Of a stretch of 42,670 nucleotides of DNA, positions 26,705 through 35,477 are shown piece by piece. The notes under the pieces are model-generated. The model saw only the letters and a program-made list of their open reading frames with translations. It ran no database searches and was not told the origin of the DNA. The position numbers and the translations under genes were made by a program. The stretch comes from Rhizonema sp. PD37 (GTDB lineage: Bacteria; Cyanobacteriota; Cyanobacteriia; Cyanobacteriales; Nostocaceae), in NCBI GenBank assembly GCA_029379215.1, contig JAQYWO010000037.1:1-42670 (forward strand). The letters are read 5' to 3'. Position 1 is the stretch's first letter. Each line of letters begins with the position of its first letter.

Positions 26705-27094
26705 TCACTCGGTGAGAATGGAGGCGCTTTTTTGTGCTTCCTGCCAGAGTTTGTGTAAGAACAATTCAGTTCGATCGCTCATAGCTGTGACAAACACGCC
26801 CCTGACATCCTCCGAACTACTTGATACCCAAAAACCTTGCAGTGTAACCTCCAGGTATTCAGTATCGCAAACAGCCAAAGCAACAATCTCGCGATCATCA
26901 CGTTTCAATTGATTGTGGAGTACCTCTACTCCTGGTAAATCAACAGGAAGCAAAAAGGACGCGGTAGTAGGTTCAACGTGCAGATTTTGACAGACTCGCA
27001 ATGCTAAAATAACACGCTGCGCGACCCATTCCTCCAGTAATTGAGATAGGCACTCCAAATAAAAGCTAGTTTCGGTATATGTTAATTTCAGCAT
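26705..27094 (-). CDS. Conserved hypothetical protein paired with HNH endonuclease
   Basis: 129 residues from ATG. Begins LKLTYTETSFYLECLSQLLE and has central VILALRVCQNLHVEPTTASF and VEVLHNQLKRDDREIVALAV, ending EAQKSASILTE. No nuclease or HTH motif is visible. It begins 17 bases after the HNH gene's stop on the same strand, so the two form a small operon; a partner or alr/all-type cyanobacterial orphan is possible. Function unknown. Confidence 0.7.
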   Translation of the reverse strand: MLKLTYTETSFYLECLSQLLEEWVAQRVILALRVCQNLHVEPTTASFLLPVDLPGVEVLHNQLKRDDREIVALAVCDTEYLEVTLQGFWVSSSSEDVRGVFVTAMSDRTELFLHKLWQEAQKSASILTE

Positions 27095-27111
27095 TCCTTT
27101 ATGCTCTCCTG

Positions 27112-27630
27112 TTATTCCAGGTTTGCTTGCACACCTATCCAGAACTGTTCTGCAAAAGAAATAGTTGGGTGGAGTGGCGCTTTAGGCTGGTTACGAAGTT
27201 GCATCCCAGCCTCTTTAGGGGTGCGATCGCTTTTACAGGAATTACAACGTTCGCAAGCGGCGACGACATTGTCCCAAGAATGTTGACCACCTCTCGAACG
27301 GGGAATCACATGATCCAGAGTTAAATGTTTAGTGCTACCGCAATATTGGCAACTGTGACGATCTCGGCGCAAAACTTCTCGCCGATTCACTGGAGGAACT
27401 TTCCACATCCGCTCAATACTGGTGATTTTCAAGCGAATGTGTCTTGGTACATAAAGTACTAAGCTGGGCGAGTGAACTTGCCATCCGCTTTCTATCGTCA
27501 AGTCAAGCGGTTCTGCCCTATTTGTTACTAAAAGTACAATCGCTCGTTTGATGTTAACCCGACACAGGGGCAAGTAATTTTGGGAAAATACCACCACGGA
27601 TTGCTCTAAAACTTGCATTGCGATCGTCAC
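27112..27630 (-). CDS. HNH endonuclease
   Basis: 172 residues if started at GTG 27630, which has GAGGAG seven bases upstream. The ATG at 27645 lies inside the T-run of a terminator and is unlikely, and ATG 27618 is a further option. The HNH domain is complete: RREVLRRDRHSCQYCGSTKH, LTLDHVIPRSRGG and NVVAACERCNSCKSDRTP, with two CxxC zinc pairs. The N-terminal part (VVFSQNYLPLCRVNIKRAIV) is the domain seen in stand-alone HNH proteins of cyanobacteria. DNA-cutting role in recombination or defence is not established. Confidence 0.85.
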   Translation of the reverse strand: MTIAMQVLEQSVVVFSQNYLPLCRVNIKRAIVLLVTNRAEPLDLTIESGWQVHSPSLVLYVPRHIRLKITSIERMWKVPPVNRREVLRRDRHSCQYCGSTKHLTLDHVIPRSRGGQHSWDNVVAACERCNSCKSDRTPKEAGMQLRNQPKAPLHPTISFAEQFWIGVQANLE

Positions 27631-27650
27631 AGCTTGACTCCTCATAAAAA

Positions 27651-27682
27651 ACCCCCGCTTCTTATTTGGTGGAAGCGGGGGT
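27651..27682 (-). terminator. Strong rho-independent terminator
   Basis: ACCCCCGCTTC (27651-27661) pairs perfectly with GAAGCGGGGGT (27672-27682). On the minus strand the stem is followed by TTTTTT. It lies 28 bases after the stop at 27711 and immediately before the HNH gene, so it either ends the upstream gene or acts as an attenuator in the HNH leader. Confidence 0.85.
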
Positions 27683-27710
27683 GGAAATTTGACCTTGATG
27701 TGTTCTGGTC

Positions 27711-28070
27711 TTATGTTGGTACAGCATCCTGATTTCTGTACCTCCCGCTTCTGTTTTCTAATTTTGGTGCTGCGTATAGCACACCTATGCTGGCATATTT
27801 ATAATCATGATTACCCTCTGTGAATTGCCGTTGATTTCGGCTGCCGTTGCCCACAAATGAATACTCCACTCCCAACAAGCCCGATTCCCAACAAGATTGA
27901 TTGTTGGCGGCAAAAAAGGAAGTGGAGATGGGGACGCATAAATCCATAAAAAACTGAATCAACCTTCTAACTAGATCCACGTACCTGGTTAAAATCACTC
28001 TGAAATGAGGCTGAATCGGTTTTGTAGCGATTTTTTCCACGGGGTAAATGGATTTCACAGAAAATTTCAC
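27711..28070 (-). CDS. Unrecognised possible small protein
   Basis: 119 codons. The first half is basic and hydrophobic (YPVEKIATKPIQPHFRVILT); the second half is polar (NHDYKYASIGVLYAAPKLEN). Its stop is followed within 30 bases by a strong terminator on the same strand, the only support for it being expressed. It is divergent from the gene at 28142 and its start region overlaps that promoter area. May be spurious. Confidence 0.3.
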   Translation of the reverse strand: MKFSVKSIYPVEKIATKPIQPHFRVILTRYVDLVRRLIQFFMDLCVPISTSFFAANNQSCWESGLLGVEYSFVGNGSRNQRQFTEGNHDYKYASIGVLYAAPKLENRSGRYRNQDAVPT

Positions 28071-28141
28071 CTATTGAACATTCCTTTAAACATACTACAC
28101 TTGTATTACTATCTTGTCTATACCTTTAAGGAGAAAAAGTG

Positions 28142-28477
28142 ATGCATACAATCGCTCGCACCCCAACCACTGATATGGAAGTCACCAGCATCCGTCTAGA
28201 ACGAGAACTCAAAGAGAAACTCAAAGAACTATCTGGAAATCAGGGATATCAAGCCCTAATTAGAGATATTCTTTGGAATTATGTCCAGCAAAAATCAGGA
28301 GAGTGGAAACCCCGATTTTCACGAGCCGATATTCGCGCTAGCATAGCTGCCACAGCCCAACAAGAAGAACGCTGTGTACTTACGGGTCAACTCATTGAAC
28401 CGCAACAACCGATGTTGTTAGGATTCACGAGGAATGGCGATATGGTTCCTTTGAGTGTCGAGAGTTTGGCTAGTTAG
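28142..28477 (+). CDS. Small ribbon-helix-helix-like protein
   Basis: 111 residues from ATG 28142; AAGGAG lies about nine bases upstream. The N-terminal region VTSIRLERELKEKLKELSGN, followed by YQALIRDILWNYVQQ, has the strand-helix-helix pattern of Arc/MetJ/CopG-type DNA-binding proteins. The C-terminal part (CVLTGQLIEPQQPMLLGFTR) is a small separate domain. It ends just before a clear terminator. Regulatory role is inferred from fold only; no antitoxin partner is adjacent. Confidence 0.65.
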   Translation: MHTIARTPTTDMEVTSIRLERELKEKLKELSGNQGYQALIRDILWNYVQQKSGEWKPRFSRADIRASIAATAQQEERCVLTGQLIEPQQPMLLGFTRNGDMVPLSVESLAS

Positions 28478-28498
28478 GCACCTACTATCCGTAAATAT

Positions 28499-28543
28499 CC
28501 AGCCGTATGTCTAAACCCAATACGGCTGGGCATTTATTTTTAT
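28499..28543 (+). terminator. Rho-independent terminator
   Basis: CCAGCCGTAT (28499-28508) pairs perfectly with ATACGGCTGG (28520-28529), followed by GCATTTATTTTTATG. It ends the 28142-28477 transcript. Confidence 0.85.
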
Positions 28544-29273
28544 GAATCACTCATAAGCTATTTTTTTATATAATTAGATTTAATATAACTTTTAATAGCT
28601 ATATATTGATGAACTGAATAAATTTTCATCCACATTTAAAATTTCTGGAAAAAGGCTGCCTTCCACTTTTATGCATTGGACAGAATGAATCGGATAAGGG
28701 GAGACTGAGGGGTTGGACTACACTTGACAGATGTCGATCTTGCGCCTATTAAGTAAATGATTATCATCAACTCTCATTTAGGCAACAGTGTCTAAAAAAC
28801 CTTTGATCTCCGTAAATCGCCTATAAAAATCCTGTGACTAAGAGCAAAGGAAGTTAGCAGCTTGAAGCTAAAAAAGTTCAGCAGAATTTCCGACTTTCTG
28901 AAAACCTTCTTTGATTGCTGAGTTTGGCTGACCGAATATTTCCGAATTTCTAAAGAAAGAGTGACCAATAGATGCATGATTTGCCTGAAATTAAAAAATA
29001 TTACATTTAGCAAAAAGAGACTTCAGTGTTAATACGTAAATATTTTTTGGCACTTTTGATTCAAGTATAGAGAAATTACGGTTTATGTATAGTTAATGAC
29101 AGGCTATTCTAGGTCAGAGTTGGTAAATTAATTCAGAGCAGAAAAATCGAACCCTATACTGTCAAAGTATTTTAATATACTATTAATGTTTTTTATATAA
29201 ATAGACAATTGCTTAATATACCAAAGATTTGGTCATCTGAAATAGAAAGGGGCTATAACAGGTGAGAGAAATA
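28544..29273. other. Long AT-rich intergenic region upstream of the sensor kinase
   Basis: No supported gene; the 73-codon minus frame at 28792 has no site and poor composition. It should hold the kinase promoter. No RNA structure is evident by eye. Confidence 0.4.
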
Positions 29274-29390
29274 ATGAATAAAAGATTTACGAATCTTCAG
29301 GGTGTAGCAATAGGACTAAGGGTAAACCAAAAACCACGAGGTTGGTTACAAACAGAATGGGGTCATTATTCGGAAGCGTGCCAGAAATGA
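29274..29390 (+). CDS. 38-codon leader ORF coupled to the sensor kinase
   Basis: ATG at 29274 follows GGTGAGAG. The peptide starts MNKRFTNLQGVAIGLRVNQK and ends HYSEACQK. Its TGA (29388-29390) overlaps the ATG at 29387 of the kinase in an ATGA arrangement, so translation may be coupled. It could be a regulatory leader or a small separate protein. Its being translated is inferred from the site and the overlap only. Confidence 0.4.
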   Translation: MNKRFTNLQGVAIGLRVNQKPRGWLQTEWGHYSEACQK

Positions 29391-31399
29391 AAAAGCGTTT
29401 ATCATCGCCGCCACAGCGCCTAGATGAAAAAGCAGATCGATCAAAACAATACCCGGTTAAGCTGATGCAGCATCAGGAAGAACCCGCCCAGTTGGTACAA
29501 AAAATTAACCAAATTATTGCCAAGAGTTTGGCTCCAGCAAAAATGCTGCAAGAAATTGCCTCTGTGCTAGGAGTTGCCCTCAAAGTAGATTGCTGCTGCT
29601 TGGTGACAGTTATGGGTGAGATCTCTGGTGAGGTAATTAACGCTAATTGGTACGCACAAGAATATTTAGGTTCCAAGCACTCCAACGACATGTTTCATGA
29701 GGAACAGTTGGATTTAAGAGTGGTGCAATGCGCGTCAGAAACCTTGACTATTGAAGATATTTCGACTATACAAAATAGTCTGGGTATAGGATGTCAAGAT
29801 CTGCCACTGCCGATAAAAGCTGTTTTGGCAATCCCGACTCGGTTTGGTGGTAAGAATAACGGCGTGATTAGTCTCATAAAATCACAGCAGTATGATTGGA
29901 GTGAGTCAGAAAAACATCTATTAAAAGCTGTCGAATCGTCTTGCGCGCTCGCTTTTTCGCAAGTGATACAAGCACAGTTGATAACCACTCAACAGCAGGA
30001 CTTGCAAACCTGTACCAACCATCAAAGTTTGATCAAGCAATTAACAATATTAAGTCGCAGCAACTTGGAGTTAAATCAAATGCTCCAGCTAGCGATCGCC
30101 TCTACGGCTGAAGCGCTACAGGCAGATCGTGGTTTGCTCATATTACTAAAATATACCGATCCACTATTCAGGACTAGACCGAGGAAAGAAATACCTAAAG
30201 CAAAAGCGACTGTTGTTGGTGAATGGATTAGGGAAACAGAAAGTTTCAATCAGAATCAACCAGACAGTTTGAATAAGTCCTTCATGCTTCAAGAATGCAG
30301 TTTATGCCAAAGTGCTTTTAAAGAGTTTGGAAAACCAGTCTTTCTCAATGGGGACATAACCCAAAAAGGTATTTCAACAGTTGCGCCAGTGTTTTCTCTA
30401 GAAACACTGCCTTCTCTGTTACTAATGCCACTGGAGAGTCAAGGCAATATTTTAGGATTTATAGTTTTACAGCAAACAGTTGCTCGTAGTTGGTTAGGAT
30501 CGGAATTAAACATGGTGGAAATGGTCTGTGCCCAAATGAGCAACACCATAATTCAAACACAGACGCTGCGGCAAGTACAGATGTTGGTAGATGAGCGGAC
30601 GGCGAAACTACAAAGTAGTCTGGAACTACAAGCAAAATTGCATGAAAGAACGCGGCAGTATGTTAAGCAATTGCGGGAACTAAACGAACTCAAAGATGAA
30701 TTTCTGAGCAATATGAGCGATCGCCTGCGCTATCCATTAACGAATATGCGTATGGCGCTTCACAACCTGCGTCAACCAGGAATAGCTCCCGAACGTCAGA
30801 TGAAGTACCTGGATATTTTAGAACAGGAATGTACTAAGGAAATTAACTTAATCAATGATTTACTTACACTTCAGAGACTAGAGTCTGATAAAGAACCACT
30901 GTTATTAGAAAATATTGATTTAAATTCTAAGATTCAAGATGTAGCTGCATCTTTCGGGGAAAAATTTGTCAATCAAGAAATAAGTCTTTCCGTAGATTTA
31001 CCGGAGCAATCATACATTTTGCAAACTGAAGTTGAGAGTTTTGACCGTATATTGCAAGAATTGTTCACGAATGCTAGTAAATACTCGGAACATGATAGCA
31101 TCGTCAAACTGGAAGTCACTCACCAAGTTAATCAACAAATCGACCAAATTATAATTAAGGTAATTAATGTTGGACATGGTATATCTGAAGAAGAAGCCAC
31201 GTACATATTCGATAAGTTCCGCCGGGGCAAAGGGAGATGGACTCCTGGTGCTGGCTTGGGACTGGCGTTAGTCAAATCCCTAGTACAGCATTTAAATGGA
31301 ACGATTGCTGTAGAAAGTACTCCTGTAGAGGATTCTAACCTCAGCAACATTTGCTTCTGTTTAACTTTGCCTCAATTTTCAGATCAAAGCAAAGCATAA
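29387..31399 (+). CDS. GAF-domain sensor histidine kinase lacking the phosphoacceptor His
   Basis: 670 residues from ATG 29387, which overlaps the leader stop; the frame is open from a TTG at 29342. Two GAF-like regions (about 40-200 and 215-400) precede a coiled linker, a HisKA-like helix pair and a HATPase domain. The H-box reads FLSNMSDRLRYPLTNMRMAL where FLS..SHELRTPL is expected, so the phosphoacceptor is Asp (residue 445; codon 30719-30721) inside a GCGATCGC. The N-box (LQELFTNASKYS), F-box (IFDKFRRG) and G-box (GAGLGLALVK) look usable; VINVGHGI has Asn for the G1 Asp. It may work as a pseudokinase. SRPBCC gene follows after 9 bases. Confidence 0.85.
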   Translation: MKKRLSSPPQRLDEKADRSKQYPVKLMQHQEEPAQLVQKINQIIAKSLAPAKMLQEIASVLGVALKVDCCCLVTVMGEISGEVINANWYAQEYLGSKHSNDMFHEEQLDLRVVQCASETLTIEDISTIQNSLGIGCQDLPLPIKAVLAIPTRFGGKNNGVISLIKSQQYDWSESEKHLLKAVESSCALAFSQVIQAQLITTQQQDLQTCTNHQSLIKQLTILSRSNLELNQMLQLAIASTAEALQADRGLLILLKYTDPLFRTRPRKEIPKAKATVVGEWIRETESFNQNQPDSLNKSFMLQECSLCQSAFKEFGKPVFLNGDITQKGISTVAPVFSLETLPSLLLMPLESQGNILGFIVLQQTVARSWLGSELNMVEMVCAQMSNTIIQTQTLRQVQMLVDERTAKLQSSLELQAKLHERTRQYVKQLRELNELKDEFLSNMSDRLRYPLTNMRMALHNLRQPGIAPERQMKYLDILEQECTKEINLINDLLTLQRLESDKEPLLLENIDLNSKIQDVAASFGEKFVNQEISLSVDLPEQSYILQTEVESFDRILQELFTNASKYSEHDSIVKLEVTHQVNQQIDQIIIKVINVGHGISEEEATYIFDKFRRGKGRWTPGAGLGLALVKSLVQHLNGTIAVESTPVEDSNLSNICFCLTLPQFSDQSKA

Positions 31400-31408
31400 T
31401 GAGCGAAA

Positions 31409-32002
31409 GTGATTGAAGAACATAGCACCCAAGAAGAACTTGAACTACTAACTGCCCCTCATAACTCCACCGATTTAGAACCAAATTCGGAGGATGCAGT
31501 TGCTTTGCAATCCGTGCAAGTCCAAGTCGAAAAAATAGCAGAACGACAGCGACAAATTACTGCGCGAATTCAAATTCCCCAACCGATTGAACAAGTGTGG
31601 AAAGTACTGACAGATTATGAAGCTTTGGTTAAGTTTATTCCCAATCTTGCCAAAAGTCGTTTAGTCAAACACCCCACTGGAGGTATTCGCCTTGAACAAA
31701 TTGGTTCGCAGCGTTTATTACGATTCAATTTTTGTGCTCGTGTCGTACTTGATTTAAAAGAGTATTTTCCTAAAGAAATCAGCTTCTGTTTGGTAGAAGG
31801 AGATTTCAAAGACTTTTCAGGCAGCTGGAGCTTAGAATCTTGTTCCCTTGGTGAACAAATGGGAACAAATCTCTATTACACACTCAAAGTCTGGCCCAAA
31901 CTGACTATGCCTGTGGGAATCATTGAGAATCGCCTCAGCAAAGATTTACAGTTAAACCTCGTAGCAATTCGCGCTCGTGTCTTACAACTTGCTAGCAATT
32001 AG
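31409..32002 (+). CDS. SRPBCC (START-like/COQ10) domain protein
   Basis: 197 residues from GTG. After an acidic 50-residue N-terminus comes the lipid-binding fold: ITARIQIPQPIEQVWKVLTD, YEALVKFIPNLAKSRLV, LLRFNFCARVVLDLKEYFP and FKDFSGSWSLESC. The family holds hydrophobic ligands or acts in quinone-related biology; related cyanobacterial proteins are usually called cyclase/dehydrase. It starts 9 bases after the kinase stop and is likely co-transcribed with it. Ligand unknown. Confidence 0.8.
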   Translation: MIEEHSTQEELELLTAPHNSTDLEPNSEDAVALQSVQVQVEKIAERQRQITARIQIPQPIEQVWKVLTDYEALVKFIPNLAKSRLVKHPTGGIRLEQIGSQRLLRFNFCARVVLDLKEYFPKEISFCLVEGDFKDFSGSWSLESCSLGEQMGTNLYYTLKVWPKLTMPVGIIENRLSKDLQLNLVAIRARVLQLASN

Positions 32003-32041
32003 CGATCTTAAATAGAGCGTAAACAATCATCTACTTTTTAG

Positions 32042-32140
32042 GTGGGCAATGAGTCAGAGCGTACTCCAAACTCTAGGAGCGAACAAAGCAGGAAACCTCC
32101 TAACTCACTTCTATATCTAGTACTGCTAAGCCTTGCCCAC
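32042..32140. repeat. 99-bp element bounded by GTGGGCAA inverted repeats
   Basis: GTGGGCAA (32042-32049) and TTGCCCAC (32133-32140) bound a non-coding segment with internal partial pairings (GGAG near 32076, CCTCC near 32096). It could be a MITE or a structured RNA. No coding frame. Confidence 0.4.
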
Positions 32141-32403
32141 ATTATTACATTTGAAAACTGGTTACAGAAATGCTATTACCGCCTTAGCCAAATAATTACC
32201 AAACTAGATGATTAAAGAAAACTTCATAAAACGCTAGCCGAAAATTTACACTTGCGCCAGACTAAAACCTTATTAAAATTAGTACATATTATCGAGAAAG
32301 TTTCCAACATATTCTTTGAACTTTGATCACTAATATAGGATAAAACCTACTATCTGCAAAAAACTCAGAGCCATTGCCAATTTACTTTTCAGCACCTACT
32401 TAA
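32141..32403. other. Intergenic, nothing recognised
   Basis: AT-rich spacer between the MITE-like element and tRNA-Glu. No gene or hairpin of note. Confidence 0.4.
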
Positions 32404-32476
32404 TACCCCCAGGGGAATTCGAATCCCCGTTACCTCCGTGAAAGGGAGGTGTCCTAGGCCTCTAGACGATGGGGGC
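32404..32476 (-). tRNA. trnE: tRNA-Glu(UUC)
   Basis: 73 nt. Acceptor GCCCCCA pairs with TGGGGGT, discriminator A. D-arm region TCGTCTAGAGGCCTAGGA, anticodon arm CCTCC-CTTTCAC-GGAGG with anticodon TTC, T-arm with ATTCGAAT. All stems are intact. In cyanobacteria charged tRNA-Glu also feeds tetrapyrrole synthesis. CCA is not encoded. Confidence 0.96.
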
Positions 32477-32802
32477 GCTGTATCTACACCTTTAAAAATA
32501 TAGCGATTTTCACGGCAAGTGTCAACAGGTTTTCGCAAAAAAATTATTTATTACCAGATTCGGAGTTGTGGCGGTTACACTGGGTGAAAGCACTCAGATT
32601 GCGTCTGGACTCTATGAGAATGTCAATTTTCTTGCTATTTCACTAAACACATAAACAATGGCGTATTATAAAAAACTAAGTACCCAGCCAGATCTTAATA
32701 TTTATTTAGCGAAAAATGGCAGATGTGATGTTGCAGGCTGTCAAATAAATCTTTACAATTTTTTACAAAAGATTTTCAAATATATCGCTCAAAATCCATA
32801 AT
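32477..32802. other. Intergenic region upstream of the antiporter and tRNA-Glu
   Basis: Divergent promoter space for tRNA-Glu (minus) and the antiporter (plus). AT-rich, no gene seen. Confidence 0.4.
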
Positions 32803-34713
32803 ATGGAAGCGTCTTTTGAAATCACCTTGCAGATAGTTCTCACTGTGTCTGCAGGCATTATTGCTCAAGTGCTGGCTGCATACCTCCGGGTACCTAGCAT
32901 CGTGTTTCTACTAATGTTTGGCATCGGGCTGGGTTCTGATGTTATTGGGCTGTTACACCCTCAAATGCTTGGCTCGGGATTAGAGGTCATTGTCGCTCTA
33001 GCAACGGCGATCATTTTGTTTGAAGGTGGACTTAACTTGGATTTGCAAGAGTTGGGGAAGGTTTCACTCAGCCTGCAATTACTTGTTACCTTAGGAACGC
33101 TGATCACACTTTTAGGTGGTAGTATGGCAGCTCACTGGCTGGGTGAATTTCCCTGGCACATAGCTTTTCTCTACGCTTCCTTAGTTGTGGTCACAGGACC
33201 GACAGTTGTTAGTCCTTTGCTCAAACAAGTCAACGTAGATCGACAAGTTGCAACAATTTTGGAAGGAGAAGGCGTTTTAATCGATCCAGTGGGGGCTATC
33301 CTTGCTTTCGTTGTTCTGGACACAATCTTGAACGGCGATACTGATCCGATGAATGCCATCATCGGTTTGCTGCTGCGTCTTGGTGTTGGTGCATCGATTG
33401 GTGCAGCAGGTGGTTCCCTCATGAGTTTAATTTTCAAACGGGCGAATTTTCTCTCTTTGGAACTTAAAAACTTAGTCGTACTGGCGGTGCTGTGGAGTCT
33501 TTTTGCTTTATCGCAGATGATCCGTAGCGAGTCGGGGGTGATGACTACAGTTGTTGCAGGTGTTGTGTTTGCCAACTCCTCAGTGCCAGAAGAACGTTTA
33601 TTGCGGCGTTTTAAAGGTCAGTTAACAATTCTCAGCGTCTCGGTACTATTCGTCTTGCTAGCAGCCGATTTATCGATGAAGAGTGTGTTTGCCTTAGGTT
33701 GGGGCAGTTTGTTTACTGTTTTAGTACTGATGTTTGTCGTTCGCCCGATTAATATCCTCTTTTGTACTTGGAACAGCGATCTTAACTGGCGACAAAAACT
33801 GTTTTTAAGTTGGGTTGCGCCTAGAGGCATTGTTGCTGCCTCTGTTGCCTCTCTATTTGCAATTCTGCTGACACAACGGGGTATTAATGGTGGCGATTCT
33901 ATTAAAGCCTTGGTTTTTCTCACAATTATTATGACAGTCGTTTGCCAAGGACTAACTGCTGGCTTGATTGCGAAATGGCTACAGATTACCTCACTTGACG
34001 CGACTGGTGCAGTAATTGTTGGTTGTAATCCTCTCAGTCTGTTGATTGCCCAATTGTTTCAACAACGGGGAGAAGCAGTTGTCATGATTGATACTGACCC
34101 GAAAAGCCGTGCACTTGCGGAAGCACAAAATATTCGGGTGATTGCTAGCAGTGCGTTGGATAACGGTGTATTGGAAGAAGCGAAACTGGCATCAGTGGGA
34201 ACTTTTCTAGCAATGACAAATAATGGAGAAGTCAACTTTGTTTTAGCTCAACGTGCAGCTGAAGAATTTGATCCACCACGTGTCTTAGCAGTTTTCCCTC
34301 GCGATTCACAAACGACAACCTCGAAGAGTGAAAACAAAGTAGACCAAGCCTTCCTACCAGATTTACCAATTAAGACTTGGAATGAGTACTTGAGTGACGG
34401 ACGAGTAAAGTTGGGGACAACCACGCTTGCTGAGTCAGAATTTGTACACCAGCAGGAGCATATGCAAGCCTTAGTTCGCGCTGGCGAACTAGTACCGCTA
34501 CTTGTAGAACGAGAACAATATCTTCAAGTTATGTCGGCAACTCTAGAATGGCAAGTTGGCGATCGCATTATCTACCTATTGCACGATTCTAGACCAAGTC
34601 TTTTAAAACGTCTATCCGGTGCTAGCCAAGCAACTCCTTTATCTGTAGAAAAATTACCGGAGGTGGAAGAAATACCCTTAACAAAATTGTCTAAACTCTC
34701 TGCTAATGACTGA
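32803..34713 (+). CDS. CPA1-family cation:proton antiporter with C-terminal TrkA-N-like domain
   Basis: 636 residues. Residues 1-395 contain about 12 membrane helices with family marks IILFEGGLNLDL (about 70-81), VVVTGPTVVSPLL and the transport site EGEGVLIDPVGAILAF with Asp161. WVAPRGIVAASVASLFAILL near 340 is the conserved RG helix. The C-terminal 240 residues form a Rossmann domain (GAVIVGCNPLSLLIAQLFQQ, VVMIDTDPKS) like TrkA-N, plus a TrkA-C-like tail. It should exchange Na+ or K+ for H+ at the plasma membrane with nucleotide control. Monocistronic. Paralogue (NhaS type) is not assigned. Confidence 0.9.
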   Translation: MEASFEITLQIVLTVSAGIIAQVLAAYLRVPSIVFLLMFGIGLGSDVIGLLHPQMLGSGLEVIVALATAIILFEGGLNLDLQELGKVSLSLQLLVTLGTLITLLGGSMAAHWLGEFPWHIAFLYASLVVVTGPTVVSPLLKQVNVDRQVATILEGEGVLIDPVGAILAFVVLDTILNGDTDPMNAIIGLLLRLGVGASIGAAGGSLMSLIFKRANFLSLELKNLVVLAVLWSLFALSQMIRSESGVMTTVVAGVVFANSSVPEERLLRRFKGQLTILSVSVLFVLLAADLSMKSVFALGWGSLFTVLVLMFVVRPINILFCTWNSDLNWRQKLFLSWVAPRGIVAASVASLFAILLTQRGINGGDSIKALVFLTIIMTVVCQGLTAGLIAKWLQITSLDATGAVIVGCNPLSLLIAQLFQQRGEAVVMIDTDPKSRALAEAQNIRVIASSALDNGVLEEAKLASVGTFLAMTNNGEVNFVLAQRAAEEFDPPRVLAVFPRDSQTTTSKSENKVDQAFLPDLPIKTWNEYLSDGRVKLGTTTLAESEFVHQQEHMQALVRAGELVPLLVEREQYLQVMSATLEWQVGDRIIYLLHDSRPSLLKRLSGASQATPLSVEKLPEVEEIPLTKLSKLSAND

Positions 34714-34835
34714 GAAACCCAAGTCGTTGAAACTGAGATATGTGGTACATGTGCATGGTTATTGGGACTTTAACCCTGGGAGCATTGTTAATTCTTACGA
34801 ACCATAACCTAATCCCCATCTTGTTTCCCTAATTA

Positions 34836-35477
34836 TTACGAATGTGCGGGTTGCTGTTGTAATTCAGCAACTTGGGTTTTTGCCCCTTCAAGGTGCATTT
34901 GTTTCTCTTGCCAAAGTACACCAATTAAATGTACTAAGGCGAGAATCAAGGCAGAGATCGAGACAATGTAACTGTGTATGGTGTAGAGGTGTTGAATGGT
35001 TACGGTGCTAATACCTGCACCGCCAGTGAGAATATCTCGTAATTGGGAACCAATCAAAGGAATTGCTCCAACAGTTCCTAATTCGATGCTGAAACGCCAA
35101 TATCCTTCCTGATCCCAGTCTAAAATCATCGCCGTCCAAGCTAGCCCAATTGCACTTAGAGTAAACAAAATTACACCGATCCAAGCAGTCAACCAACTTT
35201 TTTGAAATTGCCTGCTTAAAAACATCACGACTATTTGAATCAGGGCGATCGCAATCACGCTGTGACCGACAACTTCATGAGTCTTGCGGAATAACCAACC
35301 GTATGGTAATTGTGTATTAATTACCTTTAAAGAATTATAAGCCGCTCCTGCTGCTGGCTCATAGTAAAAAGATAGTAAAATTCCTGTTGTTGCTCCCATG
35401 ACTGTCAGGGTAACAATTGCCGTCGCTAATATTGTCGTTATTCGCCGCAAAACTAGATCGTACTGAGTATTTAACAT
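34836..35477 (-). CDS. Cytochrome b6-like membrane protein with altered haem ligands
   Basis: 213 residues, four helices, close in length to PetB. The signature FYYEPAAGAAYNSLK, then YGWLFRKTHEVVGHS (His67), and LYTIHSYIVSI...ALVHLIG (His168, His183) match cytochrome b6. By spacing the partner of His183 should be at residue 81, which is Gln, so one haem has His/Gln. The Cys that binds haem c(n) in PetB aligns with Ile. It is therefore a paralogue, not petB; petD is absent. Possibly an alternative membrane electron carrier. ATG at 35477 with GGAG region upstream. Confidence 0.75.
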   Translation of the reverse strand: MLNTQYDLVLRRITTILATAIVTLTVMGATTGILLSFYYEPAAGAAYNSLKVINTQLPYGWLFRKTHEVVGHSVIAIALIQIVVMFLSRQFQKSWLTAWIGVILFTLSAIGLAWTAMILDWDQEGYWRFSIELGTVGAIPLIGSQLRDILTGGAGISTVTIQHLYTIHSYIVSISALILALVHLIGVLWQEKQMHLEGAKTQVAELQQQPAHS

